From Rhodocyclaceae bacterium UBA6160 (GTDB lineage: Bacteria; Pseudomonadota; Gammaproteobacteria; Burkholderiales; Rhodocyclaceae): a DNA stretch of 6,721 nt. The stretch covers positions 1 through 6,721 of the forward strand of contig DIUK01000040.1 in NCBI GenBank assembly GCA_002422995.1, written 5' to 3'. Shown here piece by piece: positions 1 through 6,020 of this stretch. The stretch's first letter is position 1; every line of letters begins with the position of its first letter. The notes below the pieces were generated by a model. That model made no database searches, was not told where the DNA came from, and was given only the letters and a program-made list of their open reading frames with translations. Both the position numbers and the translations under genes were made by a program.

Positions 1-119
1 AGTTCGGCATTCGCGGCATTCCAACGCTACTTTTATTCAAAGCTGGTGCTGTAGAAGCCCAAAAAGTAGGCGCATTGTCTAAATCCCAGCTCACAGCCTT
101 TATTGACAACCATCTTTGA
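1..119 (+). CDS. trxA: thioredoxin (C-terminal end, gene cut by window start)
   Basis: This is the last 38 codons of a thioredoxin, read in the frame that begins at base 3 and stops with TGA at 117-119. The visible protein starts FGIRGIPTLLLF and ends with FIDNHL. The GIPT motif carries the cis-proline that packs against the redox active site in all thioredoxins. The later VGALSK segment is also typical of thioredoxin 1. The CGPC active site lies upstream of the window and cannot be checked. The protein reduces disulfides in cytoplasmic partners and is itself reduced by thioredoxin reductase. Thioredoxin directly upstream of rho is the common order in beta- and gammaproteobacteria, which supports the call. 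The 243-bp gap to rho has no U-rich terminator, so some transcripts may read into rho. Confidence 0.93.
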   Translation, partial: FGIRGIPTLLLFKAGAVEAQKVGALSKSQLTAFIDNHL

Positions 120-133
120 TCTCGCTACATTGC

Positions 134-165
134 GATCTGTGGTTGAGTAGTTTTAACCACAGATC
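134..165. repeat. perfect 11-bp inverted repeat after trxA
   Basis: GATCTGTGGTT (134-144) and AACCACAGATC (155-165) are exact reverse complements separated by 10 bases. The stem begins 14 bases after the trxA stop codon. No run of T follows on the + strand, so it does not look like an intrinsic terminator. A 3'-end-stabilising or RNA-processing hairpin for trxA mRNA is plausible. The AACCACAGAT core also resembles the CACAGAT words found in the rne leader (6228-6245). Confidence 0.75.
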
Positions 166-256
166 AGCGTAACCCGCACTTGCCCTCGCTATCTCCCCGG
201 TAGCCATAGAATTGTTGGGTTTATAGAACCAAATACCACCGTATCTAGTATCTAAG

Positions 257-310
257 CCCCCCCCTCATAAGTCTCTCTTCGCCACACCCCTTTCCCCACC
301 TATATCCTTA
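257..310 (+). promoter_or_regulatory. C-rich, G-poor rut-like segment in the rho leader
   Basis: By my count this 54-base stretch has 28 C and only 2 G, and it opens with eight consecutive C (257-264). A long unstructured C-over-G bubble with many pyrimidine-C steps is the classic signature of a Rho utilisation (rut) site. It lies inside the untranslated leader of rho, 53 bases before the start codon. Established knowledge: in E. coli, rho expression is limited by Rho-dependent termination in its own leader. By inference this segment loads Rho and terminates rho transcription when Rho is abundant. The leader between 120 and 362 has no ATG, so there is no obvious equivalent of the E. coli rhoL leader peptide. 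Confidence 0.6.
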
Positions 311-334
311 GCACGCAACCTTTGCTTTGCTGTC

Positions 335-344
335 GTGTTAACAC
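335..344. repeat. 10-bp palindrome GTGTTAACAC before the rho RBS
   Basis: GTGTTAACAC is a perfect palindrome ending 18 bases before the rho start codon. It is too short and loopless to form a stable hairpin. It could be a small operator half-turn or chance. No regulator can be named from the sequence. Confidence 0.3.
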
Positions 345-362
345 AATCATCGCAGGTAGTCC

Positions 363-1622
363 ATGCATTTATCTGAACTCAAAGCCCTTCATGTCAGCAA
401 GCTTCTCGAAATGGCTGACACCAATCAAATCGAAAATGCCAATCGCTTTCGCAAGCAAGAGCTGATCTACGCACTCCTAAAGCATCAAGCTGGCAAAAAT
501 GAAGTTATTTTTGGGGATGGCGTATTAGAAATACTGCCCGACGGTTATGGCTTTTTACGTTCTCCAGAGTCATCCTACCTGGCAACGCCCGACGATATCT
601 ATATCAGCCCCAGCCAAGTACGGCGCTTTAACCTTCACTCAGGCGATACCATCGAAGGTGAGATTCGCACGCCCAAAGATGGTGAACGCTACTTTGCCCT
701 GGTTAAAGTTGACCGTGTCAATGGCGAATCACCTGAAGTTGGCAAACATAAAATCCTGTTTGAGAATCTGACGCCCCTTCACCCGACAGAGCACATGCTG
801 CTAGAACGGGACATTCGCACAGATGAAAATACCACCAGTCGAGTCATCGACATGATTGCCCCCATTGGCAAAGGTCAGCGCGGCCTCTTGGTCGCCAGCC
901 CCAAAAGCGGCAAAACAGTGATGATGCAGCACATTGCCCGCGCCATTACAGCCAATCACCCAGATGTAACGCTGATCGTGCTGCTCATTGACGAGCGTCC
1001 GGAAGAAGTGACGGAGATGACCCGCACTGTTAAGGGCGAAGTCATTGCATCAACCTTTGACGAACCCGCAACGCGTCACGTACAAGTCGCTGAAATGGTC
1101 ATTGAAAAGGCGAAACGTCTGGTTGAACATAAAAAAGACGTAGTGATCCTGCTTGACTCCATTACACGCCTGGCACGTGCTTACAACACCGTACAGCCTG
1201 CATCAGGAAAAGTACTGACCGGCGGCGTGGATGCTAATGCACTGCAAAAACCCAAACGCTTTTTTGGCGCTGCCAGAAATATCGAAGAAGGCGGTTCCCT
1301 AACGATCATTGCCACTGCGCTCATTGAAACCGGCTCACGCATGGATGATGTGATTTACGAAGAATTCAAGGGCACAGGCAACATGGAAATCCACCTTGAC
1401 CGGCGCATGGCTGAAAAACGCGTTTACCCAGCCATTAACGTGAATCGATCAGGCACACGCCGCGAAGAATTACTCTTAAAACCAGATGTACTGCAGAAAA
1501 TGTGGGTTTTACGCAAACTGCTTTACAACATGGACGATATGGAAGCCATGGAATTTTTGCTGGATAAAGTCAAAGCGACAAAAAACAACAACGAGTTTTT
1601 TGAGGCTATGCGGCGGAGCTAA
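363..1622 (+). CDS. rho: transcription termination factor Rho
   Basis: This encodes the hexameric RNA-dependent ATPase that loads on C-rich nascent RNA and translocates 5' to 3' to dislodge RNA polymerase. The protein is 419 aa, the same length as E. coli Rho. The N-terminal helical and cold-shock-like RNA-binding domain covers about residues 1-130, with the RNP1-like GYGFLR at 61-66. The RecA-like ATPase domain follows. The P-loop is GLLVASPKSGKT at 174-185, with Lys184 as the Walker A lysine. DERPEEV at 210-216 holds the catalytic Glu211. Walker B is VVILLDS with Asp265. The Q-loop falls within about 285-295 and the R-loop around GTGNMEIHLDRR (337-348). No key residue is missing. The start is supported by GCAGG at 352-356, spaced 6 bases from the ATG. 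The leader looks autoregulatory (see 257-310). trxA lies upstream and rpmE downstream. Confidence 0.98.
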   Translation: MHLSELKALHVSKLLEMADTNQIENANRFRKQELIYALLKHQAGKNEVIFGDGVLEILPDGYGFLRSPESSYLATPDDIYISPSQVRRFNLHSGDTIEGEIRTPKDGERYFALVKVDRVNGESPEVGKHKILFENLTPLHPTEHMLLERDIRTDENTTSRVIDMIAPIGKGQRGLLVASPKSGKTVMMQHIARAITANHPDVTLIVLLIDERPEEVTEMTRTVKGEVIASTFDEPATRHVQVAEMVIEKAKRLVEHKKDVVILLDSITRLARAYNTVQPASGKVLTGGVDANALQKPKRFFGAARNIEEGGSLTIIATALIETGSRMDDVIYEEFKGTGNMEIHLDRRMAEKRVYPAINVNRSGTRREELLLKPDVLQKMWVLRKLLYNMDDMEAMEFLLDKVKATKNNNEFFEAMRRS

Positions 1623-1642
1623 CGATTACATACCGCAACCCA

Positions 1643-1671
1643 TTGCAAATATAAGAAAATTAAAACATAAT
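1643..1671 (+). promoter_or_regulatory. sigma70-type promoter candidate for rpmE
   Basis: TTGCAA (1643-1648, 4 of 6 matches to TTGACA) and CATAAT (1666-1671, 5 of 6 matches to TATAAT) are separated by exactly 17 bases of AT-rich sequence. The site sits just after the rho stop codon and 82 bases before rpmE. Transcription would start near 1678 and give a leader of about 75 nt. This would let rpmE be expressed independently of the autoregulated rho transcript. Confidence 0.6.
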
Positions 1672-1683
1672 ACGCGCCCTTGT

Positions 1684-1706
1684 CGGTTCGCCAAATTCAC
1701 GAACCG
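1684..1706 (+). promoter_or_regulatory. hairpin in the rpmE leader
   Basis: CGGTTCG (1684-1690) and CGAACCG (1700-1706) form a perfect 7-bp stem with a 9-base loop. It lies a few bases inside the predicted rpmE transcript and about 35 bases before the rpmE Shine-Dalgarno. There is no T run after it, so it is not a rho terminator. Established knowledge: bL31 represses translation of its own mRNA in E. coli. Whether this hairpin plays that part here is inference. Confidence 0.5.
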
Positions 1707-1752
1707 CATCAACGAATAATACCGAATCAGCGAGCGCACGAAAGGACCCCCA

Positions 1753-1962
1753 ATGAAAGAAGGCATCCACCCAAAGTACACCGAGATTGACGTGACGTGT
1801 AGCTGCGGCAATAAATTCAACACCCGGTCAACCAACAGTAAAGCCTTGCACATTGAAGTCTGCTCGGTTTGCCATCCGTTTTATACCGGCAAACAAAAAA
1901 TTGTTGACACTGCTGGCCGTGTTGAGCGTTTCCGTCAAAAATACGCCAGAACAGCTGCTTGA
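1753..1962 (+). CDS. rpmE: 50S ribosomal protein bL31, zinc-binding (C+) form
   Basis: This encodes the 69-aa bL31, which bridges the large and small ribosomal subunits near the central protuberance. The MKEGIHPKY start and the HPFYTGKQK segment followed by VDTAGRVERFRQKY are family hallmarks. Four cysteines, Cys16 and Cys18 (CSC) and Cys37 and Cys40 (CSVC), make this the zinc-binding form. In bacteria that also carry the cysteine-free paralogue, that copy replaces this form under zinc limitation; no such paralogue is in the window. A strong Shine-Dalgarno, AAAGGA at 1741-1746, sits 6 bases before the ATG. The gene lies 130 bp after rho and probably has its own promoter (1643-1671). It ends just before a strong terminator (1985-2022). 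Confidence 0.97.
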   Translation: MKEGIHPKYTEIDVTCSCGNKFNTRSTNSKALHIEVCSVCHPFYTGKQKIVDTAGRVERFRQKYARTAA

Positions 1963-1974
1963 TCCTTATTAAGC
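1957..1974 (+). repeat. small stem-loop over the rpmE stop codon
   Basis: GCTTGAT (1957-1963) can pair with ATTAAGC (1968-1974), with one G-U pair and a 4-base CCTT loop. It overlaps the TGA stop of rpmE. It precedes the main terminator by 10 bases and may act with it or merely stabilise the 3' end. It is weak on its own. Confidence 0.35.
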
Positions 1975-1984
1975 AAGTTTGTTT

Positions 1985-2022
1985 AAAATAAAAAAGCAGC
2001 CGTGTGGCTGCTTTTTTATTTT
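1985..2022. terminator. strong symmetric intrinsic terminator after rpmE
   Basis: The core stem AGCAGCC (1995-2001) / GGCTGCT (2006-2012) closes a GTGT loop and is followed by a six-T run at 2012-2017. The flanking A- and T-rich arms continue to pair, giving a perfect 17-bp inverted repeat (1985-2001 with 2006-2022). On the + strand this is a textbook Rho-independent terminator ending the trxA-rho-rpmE block. The A tract on the left makes it also work in reverse. It stands only 20 bases before the next start codon, so the following gene must rely on read-through or an unrecognised promoter. Confidence 0.93.
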
Positions 2023-2042
2023 TCACCTGAAAAGTAAACCGC

Positions 2043-3656
2043 ATGCCTTTTTCACCCACGACTGATTTAACTTCTGCCCCCCCCATTAACCGGTGGTGGG
2101 TAATGCTTTTTTGCAGTCTTTGGTTACTGGCAGGCGCCATCGGCCACGACCCATGGAAACCAGATGATGCCGTCCATTTGGGCCTTGCCTATGACATGGC
2201 GAAAAATAATCACTGGCTAATCCCACGACTTGCCGGTGATCCTTGGCTGTCTTCAACCCCGCTGTACCTTTGGGTTGCCGCACTATGCGGCCAAGGATTG
2301 CAGTGGCTTTTGCCCTGGCATGATGCCGCCCGACTCGCAACGACACTGTTTAGCGCTGGCTTTTTATGGGCTTTAGCGCGCAGTATGCGTCATTTAGCTG
2401 GAAACTACGCCGCGTTAATCGCGCCATTATTGGCCATAGGTACGCTGGGATTTTTGCTGCCTTTGCATGATGCTCAACCTGCAATTGTCGGTGTTTTTGG
2501 ATTTTCCTTGGTTTTAATGAGCTTAATCCAGTGGCCAACAAAGCCTCGCCTTAACGGCATACTGCTTGGCACTGGTATCGGCATAAGCTTTTTAGGCGCA
2601 GGCATAGATATCGCCCTATTATCAGCCGCAGTCAGTGTCGTTGCTTTTACCCATCCGACATGGCACACCAAGGAAAGCATCCTCGGTGCAAGCCTTGCTA
2701 TCGTAACAGTACTCTTCTTTATCCTGCCTTGGCCCTATTTGCTAAACGAACAATCGCCCGCTTCGTTTGATTATTGGTGGGCTGCAGAAAAAACCAGTGT
2801 TCTGCCCCATGTAACTTGGTTTACAAAAGCGCATGCCAAGTTGTTGTTGTGGGCAAGTTGGCCACTAATGCCCTTGGCGGGATGGCATTTATGGTTAGAA
2901 CGTCGGCGCTTATGGGCGCCGAAAACAGCGCTGCCACTTATAGCCAGCACGCTATCACTCCTTGTTTTTTTTATCGGCAACCCTCGGCCAAACAATCTAC
3001 TACCTGCACTTGTGCCATTAGCCATGCTCGCCACCCTAGGTGCGGGGCGCTTAAAACGAGGCGCTGCGAATGCCTTTGACTGGTTTGGCATGGTCACTTT
3101 CGCCTTAATGCATGCGCTACTTTGGCTAGGCGCCATCGCCTTAATCACCGGCACACCGGCCAAAATTGCAAAAAACTTTACCAAGCCCGCACCGGGATTT
3201 GTGCCTGACACACCACTGATCATTTGGCTGCTCGCGATTCTACTCACGCTAGGCTGGTTTATTTTTACCATTAGCCTACGAAGAACACCCTGGCGCGCTG
3301 CCACTCGCTGGAGCATAGGCTGGGCAAGCATATGGCTTTTAATCACAGCGCTTTGGCTCCCGTGGATAGATTATGGCAAAAGCTACCGTCTTGTCAGCGC
3401 CGACTTCTCACTTCTCTTGGGCGAAAATCACGGCTGCATTGCGCGACGCAACCTGGGCTTTGCACAACGTGCCTCCCTTGATTATTTCAATGGCATTCAA
3501 ACAGTCCGCATGGTGGCAGCGAAAAACTGTCGCTACCTGATTACTCAAAGTCGGCCAGAAGTTGAAAAATCACTCCCCGGCTGGCAGCTGCTTCGTGAAA
3601 CCTCGCGACCCGGTGATAAAAACGAGCGCTTGCGTCTTTATCGCCGTCAGGGTTAA
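2043..3656 (+). CDS. GT39 / ArnT-like polytopic membrane glycosyltransferase family protein
   Basis: This encodes a 537-aa integral membrane protein with an N-terminal membrane helix (about residues 18-34), roughly ten further hydrophobic segments up to about residue 440, and a soluble C-terminal part of about 90 residues. After the first helix comes HDPWKPDDA (35-43), then NHWLIPRLAGDPWLSSTPLYLW (56-77). This layout matches the first periplasmic loop of ArnT/PMT-type enzymes, which move a sugar from a polyprenyl-phosphate carrier onto lipid A or protein. The usual acidic pair after the first helix appears here as Asp41-Asp42 rather than Asp-Glu. A second family-like stretch, GNPRPNNLLPALVPLAML, lies at 312-329. 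Donor and acceptor cannot be deduced. No good Shine-Dalgarno precedes the ATG at 2043. An alternative in-frame ATG at 2103 (Met21) has GGTGG nearby and would give 517 aa. An eight-C run lies between the two starts. Confidence 0.75.
   Translation: MPFSPTTDLTSAPPINRWWVMLFCSLWLLAGAIGHDPWKPDDAVHLGLAYDMAKNNHWLIPRLAGDPWLSSTPLYLWVAALCGQGLQWLLPWHDAARLATTLFSAGFLWALARSMRHLAGNYAALIAPLLAIGTLGFLLPLHDAQPAIVGVFGFSLVLMSLIQWPTKPRLNGILLGTGIGISFLGAGIDIALLSAAVSVVAFTHPTWHTKESILGASLAIVTVLFFILPWPYLLNEQSPASFDYWWAAEKTSVLPHVTWFTKAHAKLLLWASWPLMPLAGWHLWLERRRLWAPKTALPLIASTLSLLVFFIGNPRPNNLLPALVPLAMLATLGAGRLKRGAANAFDWFGMVTFALMHALLWLGAIALITGTPAKIAKNFTKPAPGFVPDTPLIIWLLAILLTLGWFIFTISLRRTPWRAATRWSIGWASIWLLITALWLPWIDYGKSYRLVSADFSLLLGENHGCIARRNLGFAQRASLDYFNGIQTVRMVAAKNCRYLITQSRPEVEKSLPGWQLLRETSRPGDKNERLRLYRRQG
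2077..2084 (+). repeat. C8 homopolymer near the 5' end of the membrane glycosyltransferase gene
   Basis: Eight consecutive C fall within codons 12-14 (GCC CCC CCC). Gain of one C leads to a stop within two codons after the tract. Loss of one C leads to a TAA at 2101-2103 that overlaps the in-frame ATG at 2103 as TAATG. Such tracts can slip during replication and switch surface-sugar genes on and off. Eight is near the lower end for that behaviour. Confidence 0.5.
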
Positions 3657-3729
3657 TCGCTAGCCAACCGGCGTCTCTGAAAACCAAGTCACCCTTGAGC
3701 AAATCGATAATTAAAGTGGCTTTAAAAAA
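3657..3729. other. convergent intergenic gap without a clear terminator
   Basis: This 73-bp gap lies between the + strand glycosyltransferase gene and the - strand orn gene. AAGTCAC (3686-3692) can pair with GTGGCTT (3716-3722) with one G-U pair, but the loop is 23 bases and no T run follows. The palindrome AAAACTATAGTTTT (3726-3739) overlaps the orn stop codon and is pure A/T apart from one C-G step. I see no strong intrinsic terminator for either gene. Confidence 0.5.
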
Positions 3730-4275
3730 CTATAGTTTTAAAAAGTTGTCACGATAATATTTAAGCTCATCAATCGACTCCAACACATCGGCCAACGCCT
3801 CATGCCGTCCATGCTTCTTCAAACCCTTGGCCAACTCGGGCTTCCAGCGTTTGCATAACTCTTTAAGGGTAGAAACATCCAGGTTTCGATAATGAAACCA
3901 TTCTTCGAGTTTAGGCATGTAACGCGCCATGAACCGACGATCCTGGCAAATCGAATTACCGCACATCGGTGACGTACGCACCGGCACATGTCGCCGAACA
4001 AACTCCAACGCTTGTTGCTCGACTTCAGCATCCCCCATGATTGATGCCTTCACCCGCTCAATCAAGCCTGAGCGGCTATGCGTATTGCGATTCCACTCAT
4101 CCATACCATTGAGCACCTCATCCGACTGATGGATAACCCAAGTAGGTGCCTCTGCAATCACTTCCAAATTGCTATTGGTCACTACCATTGCAATTTCTAT
4201 AATGCGATCACTATCGGGATTTAGCCCAGTCATTTCCATATCCAACCAGACCAGTGCATTTTGATCTTGTGCCAT
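3730..4275 (-). CDS. orn: oligoribonuclease
   Basis: This encodes the 3'-5' exoribonuclease that digests the shortest RNA fragments, mainly dinucleotides such as pGpG, to mononucleotides. It thereby completes mRNA decay and c-di-GMP breakdown. The protein is 181 aa, the same length as E. coli Orn. It is a DEDDh-family nuclease with all five metal and catalytic residues in the expected places: Asp12 and Glu14 in LDMEMTG, Asp112 in CGNSICQDRRF, His158 and Asp163. The C-terminal YYRDNFLKL is characteristic. I chose the ATG at 4275 over an upstream TTG at 4293 because AGGGGA (4282-4287) sits 6 bases before it and the length then fits the family. The gene follows the HAD phosphatase gene by 66 bp on the same strand and may be its operon partner. 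Confidence 0.97.
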   Translation of the reverse strand: MAQDQNALVWLDMEMTGLNPDSDRIIEIAMVVTNSNLEVIAEAPTWVIHQSDEVLNGMDEWNRNTHSRSGLIERVKASIMGDAEVEQQALEFVRRHVPVRTSPMCGNSICQDRRFMARYMPKLEEWFHYRNLDVSTLKELCKRWKPELAKGLKKHGRHEALADVLESIDELKYYRDNFLKL

Positions 4276-4281
4276 TGATAA

Positions 4282-4287
4282 TCCCCT
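4282..4287 (-). promoter_or_regulatory. Shine-Dalgarno that fixes the orn start
   Basis: On the - strand AGGGGA lies 6 bases before the ATG at 4275. An upstream TTG at 4293 would place this motif inside the coding region and has no Shine-Dalgarno of its own, so it is rejected as the start. Confidence 0.75.
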
Positions 4288-4341
4288 ATTCAATAATTAA
4301 AAATAAAAAACTGGTGCGGCTTATAGATAAGTTCAAAGGGC

Positions 4342-4995
4342 TTAACCGTTCCCTCTTAGCCAAGCGGCAAGTTGCGCAATATTATCTGCGCAATAAATTG
4401 GCGCCTCTGCCACAAGCATTTCTTTCGGATGTGCACCATACGCCACGCCAAGACTCTGCGTGCCTGCATTTTTCGCCATCTGCAAATCATGCGTGGTATC
4501 GCCTATCATCAAAGTCATGTCAGGCGTTGCCTCAAAAGTTGCCATCAATTCTTCCAGCATCTGCGGATGGGGCTTAGAGTGACATTCATCCGCACAGCGA
4601 GTAGCCTGAAAATACTTACCCAAACCACTGACTGTCAGTGCCCGATCCAAACCGCGACGCGACTTTCCTGTCGCCACAGCTAACTCAAACCCAGATTCAG
4701 CAAGCTCCTTAATCAAATCAGTCGCACCTGGAAATAACATCAAATCCTGATCGCGCGATAAATAATGATGTCGATAGCGATCCGCCACCTCGGCATATCG
4801 CTCCTCAGGCAAACCTGGCATAGCGTAACGCAGTGCATCAATTAACCCTAGCCCGATAATATGCCGCGCACGCTCATCCGATGGCTCAGGAATCCCCAAG
4901 TCTCTGGCCGCTGCTTGAATAGACGCTGCGATAGCACCTGTCGAATCAAGCAAGGTGCCATCCCAATCAAACACAATTAGTTGAAAATTAGCCAT
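4342..4995 (-). CDS. HAD-superfamily phosphatase, phosphoglycolate phosphatase-like
   Basis: This encodes a 217-aa haloacid dehalogenase-type hydrolase. Motif I is FDWDGTLLDS, with nucleophile Asp10 and acid/base Asp12. A helical cap domain follows (about 16-85). Motif II is VATGKS with Thr109, motif III is Lys141 in SKPHP, and motif IV is IGDTTHD with Asp166 and Asp170. The set is complete, so the enzyme should be an active Mg-dependent phosphatase. The cap and motif spacing resemble Gph and the HAD proteins often encoded next to rluC in betaproteobacteria. The true substrate (phosphoglycolate, pyrophosphate or a nucleotide) cannot be read from sequence. The ATG at 4995 is preferred to a TTG at 5019 because AAAGGT (5000-5005) lies just upstream. 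Its start overlaps the end of rluC by 8 nt, which implies translational coupling. Confidence 0.88.
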   Translation of the reverse strand: MANFQLIVFDWDGTLLDSTGAIAASIQAAARDLGIPEPSDERARHIIGLGLIDALRYAMPGLPEERYAEVADRYRHHYLSRDQDLMLFPGATDLIKELAESGFELAVATGKSRRGLDRALTVSGLGKYFQATRCADECHSKPHPQMLEELMATFEATPDMTLMIGDTTHDLQMAKNAGTQSLGVAYGAHPKEMLVAEAPIYCADNIAQLAAWLRGNG

Positions 4996-5953
4996 TTTTA
5001 CCTTTGATTTTTTGTTCAATATCGTTGTCGAGCTGATCTACAAATTGCTGTAGCTCATTCGGGATCTCCAGCTTTAACGCAATCGGGTTGCCCGTTAACG
5101 GATGGGGCAAATTCAATCGAGCAGCATGTAAAAACATGCGTTTTAAGCCCGTTTTTTGTAGCGTTTTATTCAATGCAAAGTCACCATATTTATCATCCCC
5201 CAAAATGGGATAACCCAAATGTGCCAAATGCACTCGAATTTGATGGGTACGCCCTGTTTTTAGCTCTATCTCAACCAGACTGAAATCTCGCCATTGCTTT
5301 TCCAAACGCACAATTGAATGCGACTCCTTGCCTTCAGGGGACACGCTCACCCTGCGTTCCCCCTCAGGCGTAAGATATTTCAACAAAGGCGCCCGCACAT
5401 GCTGCAAGGGATTGTGCCAAACGCCCTTTACCAGCGCCAAATAGCGCTTTGCAATAACACCCTCACGAAATTGGTCATGCAAGCGCGTAAGTGCTGAGCG
5501 CTTTTTCGCCACAATCAACAAACCCGAAGTGTCCCTATCCAGACGATGCGCCAACTCCAGCAGCCTGGCCTCTGGTCTCGCGCGCCTTAACTGCTCGATC
5601 ACGCCAAAACTCACGCCACTACCACCGTGCACTGCCACGCCTGCAGGCTTGCTGACAATAATCATCGCATCATCTTCATATACCACACCAAATTCACGAG
5701 CCGGCACAAGCGACTGATCTGGCGCTTGCGCAATGCGAATAGGTGGAATCCGGAGCAAATCACCGACTTTCAACCGGTATTCGACAGCCACACGGCCTTT
5801 ATTTACCCGAACCTCACCACTACGCAAAATGCGGTAAACATGGCTTTTAGGTACACCTTTGGCAATATTCAGCAAAAAGTTGTCAATACGCTGTCCCTCA
5901 GCCTCATCACCGACTTCAAGCCATGTCACTGAATCTTTGCTTAAGTCCTTCAT
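4988..5953 (-). CDS. rluC: 23S rRNA pseudouridine synthase RluC-type (RluA family)
   Basis: This encodes a 321-aa pseudouridine synthase, close to the 319 aa of E. coli RluC, which modifies U955, U2504 and U2580 of 23S rRNA. An S4 RNA-binding domain occupies about residues 18-78 (RIDNFL onward, with VRVNKGR). The catalytic RluA-type domain follows. The signature HRLDRDTSG (136-144) contains the catalytic Asp139. LKTGRTHQIRVHLAHLGYPILGD is the second family hallmark. Site specificity (RluC rather than RluA or RluD) is inferred from length, the S4 domain and position divergent from rne, as in E. coli. I prefer the ATG at 5953 to a GTG at 5968: GGGTGAG (5964-5970) is well spaced for the ATG, while AAGG directly abuts the GTG. 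The HAD phosphatase gene overlaps its 3' end. Confidence 0.94.
   Translation of the reverse strand: MKDLSKDSVTWLEVGDEAEGQRIDNFLLNIAKGVPKSHVYRILRSGEVRVNKGRVAVEYRLKVGDLLRIPPIRIAQAPDQSLVPAREFGVVYEDDAMIIVSKPAGVAVHGGSGVSFGVIEQLRRARPEARLLELAHRLDRDTSGLLIVAKKRSALTRLHDQFREGVIAKRYLALVKGVWHNPLQHVRAPLLKYLTPEGERRVSVSPEGKESHSIVRLEKQWRDFSLVEIELKTGRTHQIRVHLAHLGYPILGDDKYGDFALNKTLQKTGLKRMFLHAARLNLPHPLTGNPIALKLEIPNELQQFVDQLDNDIEQKIKGKNG
5000..5005 (-). promoter_or_regulatory. Shine-Dalgarno of the HAD phosphatase gene, inside the end of rluC
   Basis: AAAGGT on the - strand ends 4 bases before the ATG at 4995. It lies within the last codons of rluC, so ribosomes finishing rluC would reach it directly. It argues against the upstream TTG at 5019. 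Confidence 0.65.
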
Positions 5954-5963
5954 TTGAAATATA

Positions 5964-5970
5964 CTCACCC
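5964..5970 (-). promoter_or_regulatory. Shine-Dalgarno that favours the ATG start of rluC
   Basis: GGGTGAG on the - strand stands 10 bases before the ATG at 5953. The competing GTG start at 5968 lies inside this motif and has no spacing to any other purine-rich site. Confidence 0.5.
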
Positions 5971-5973
5971 TTG

Positions 5974-6020
5974 GTTAGCCATTCTGAAATGGCGTGCCTA
6001 ACGACCCGAAGTGGCGTTAG
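5974..6020. repeat. overlapping inverted repeats in the rluC leader
   Basis: GCCATT (5978-5983) pairs with AATGGC (5988-5993) around a CTGA loop. CTAACG (5998-6003) pairs perfectly with CGTTAG (6015-6020) around an 11-base loop. TAAC at 5999-6002 can instead pair with GTTA at 5974-5977, enclosing the first hairpin. In a - strand transcript the hairpins would lie directly before the rluC Shine-Dalgarno, and the two pairings would exclude each other. Whether rluC transcripts start far enough upstream to contain them is unknown. Confidence 0.45.

Noticed and set aside
1691..1706. Near-identical 16-mer CCAAATTCACGAACCG here and at about 5687-5702
   Set aside because: The second copy is coding sequence for conserved RluC residues (REFG), so the match is most likely coincidence.
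2771..3346. Long open frame (191 codons) on the - strand inside the glycosyltransferase gene
   Set aside because: It is antisense to a clear membrane-protein gene, has no family features, and is explained by codon bias of the real gene.
3726..3739. AAAACTATAGTTTT palindrome at the orn stop as a bidirectional terminator
   Set aside because: It is almost entirely A/T with no GC stem, so it would not form a stable terminator hairpin.
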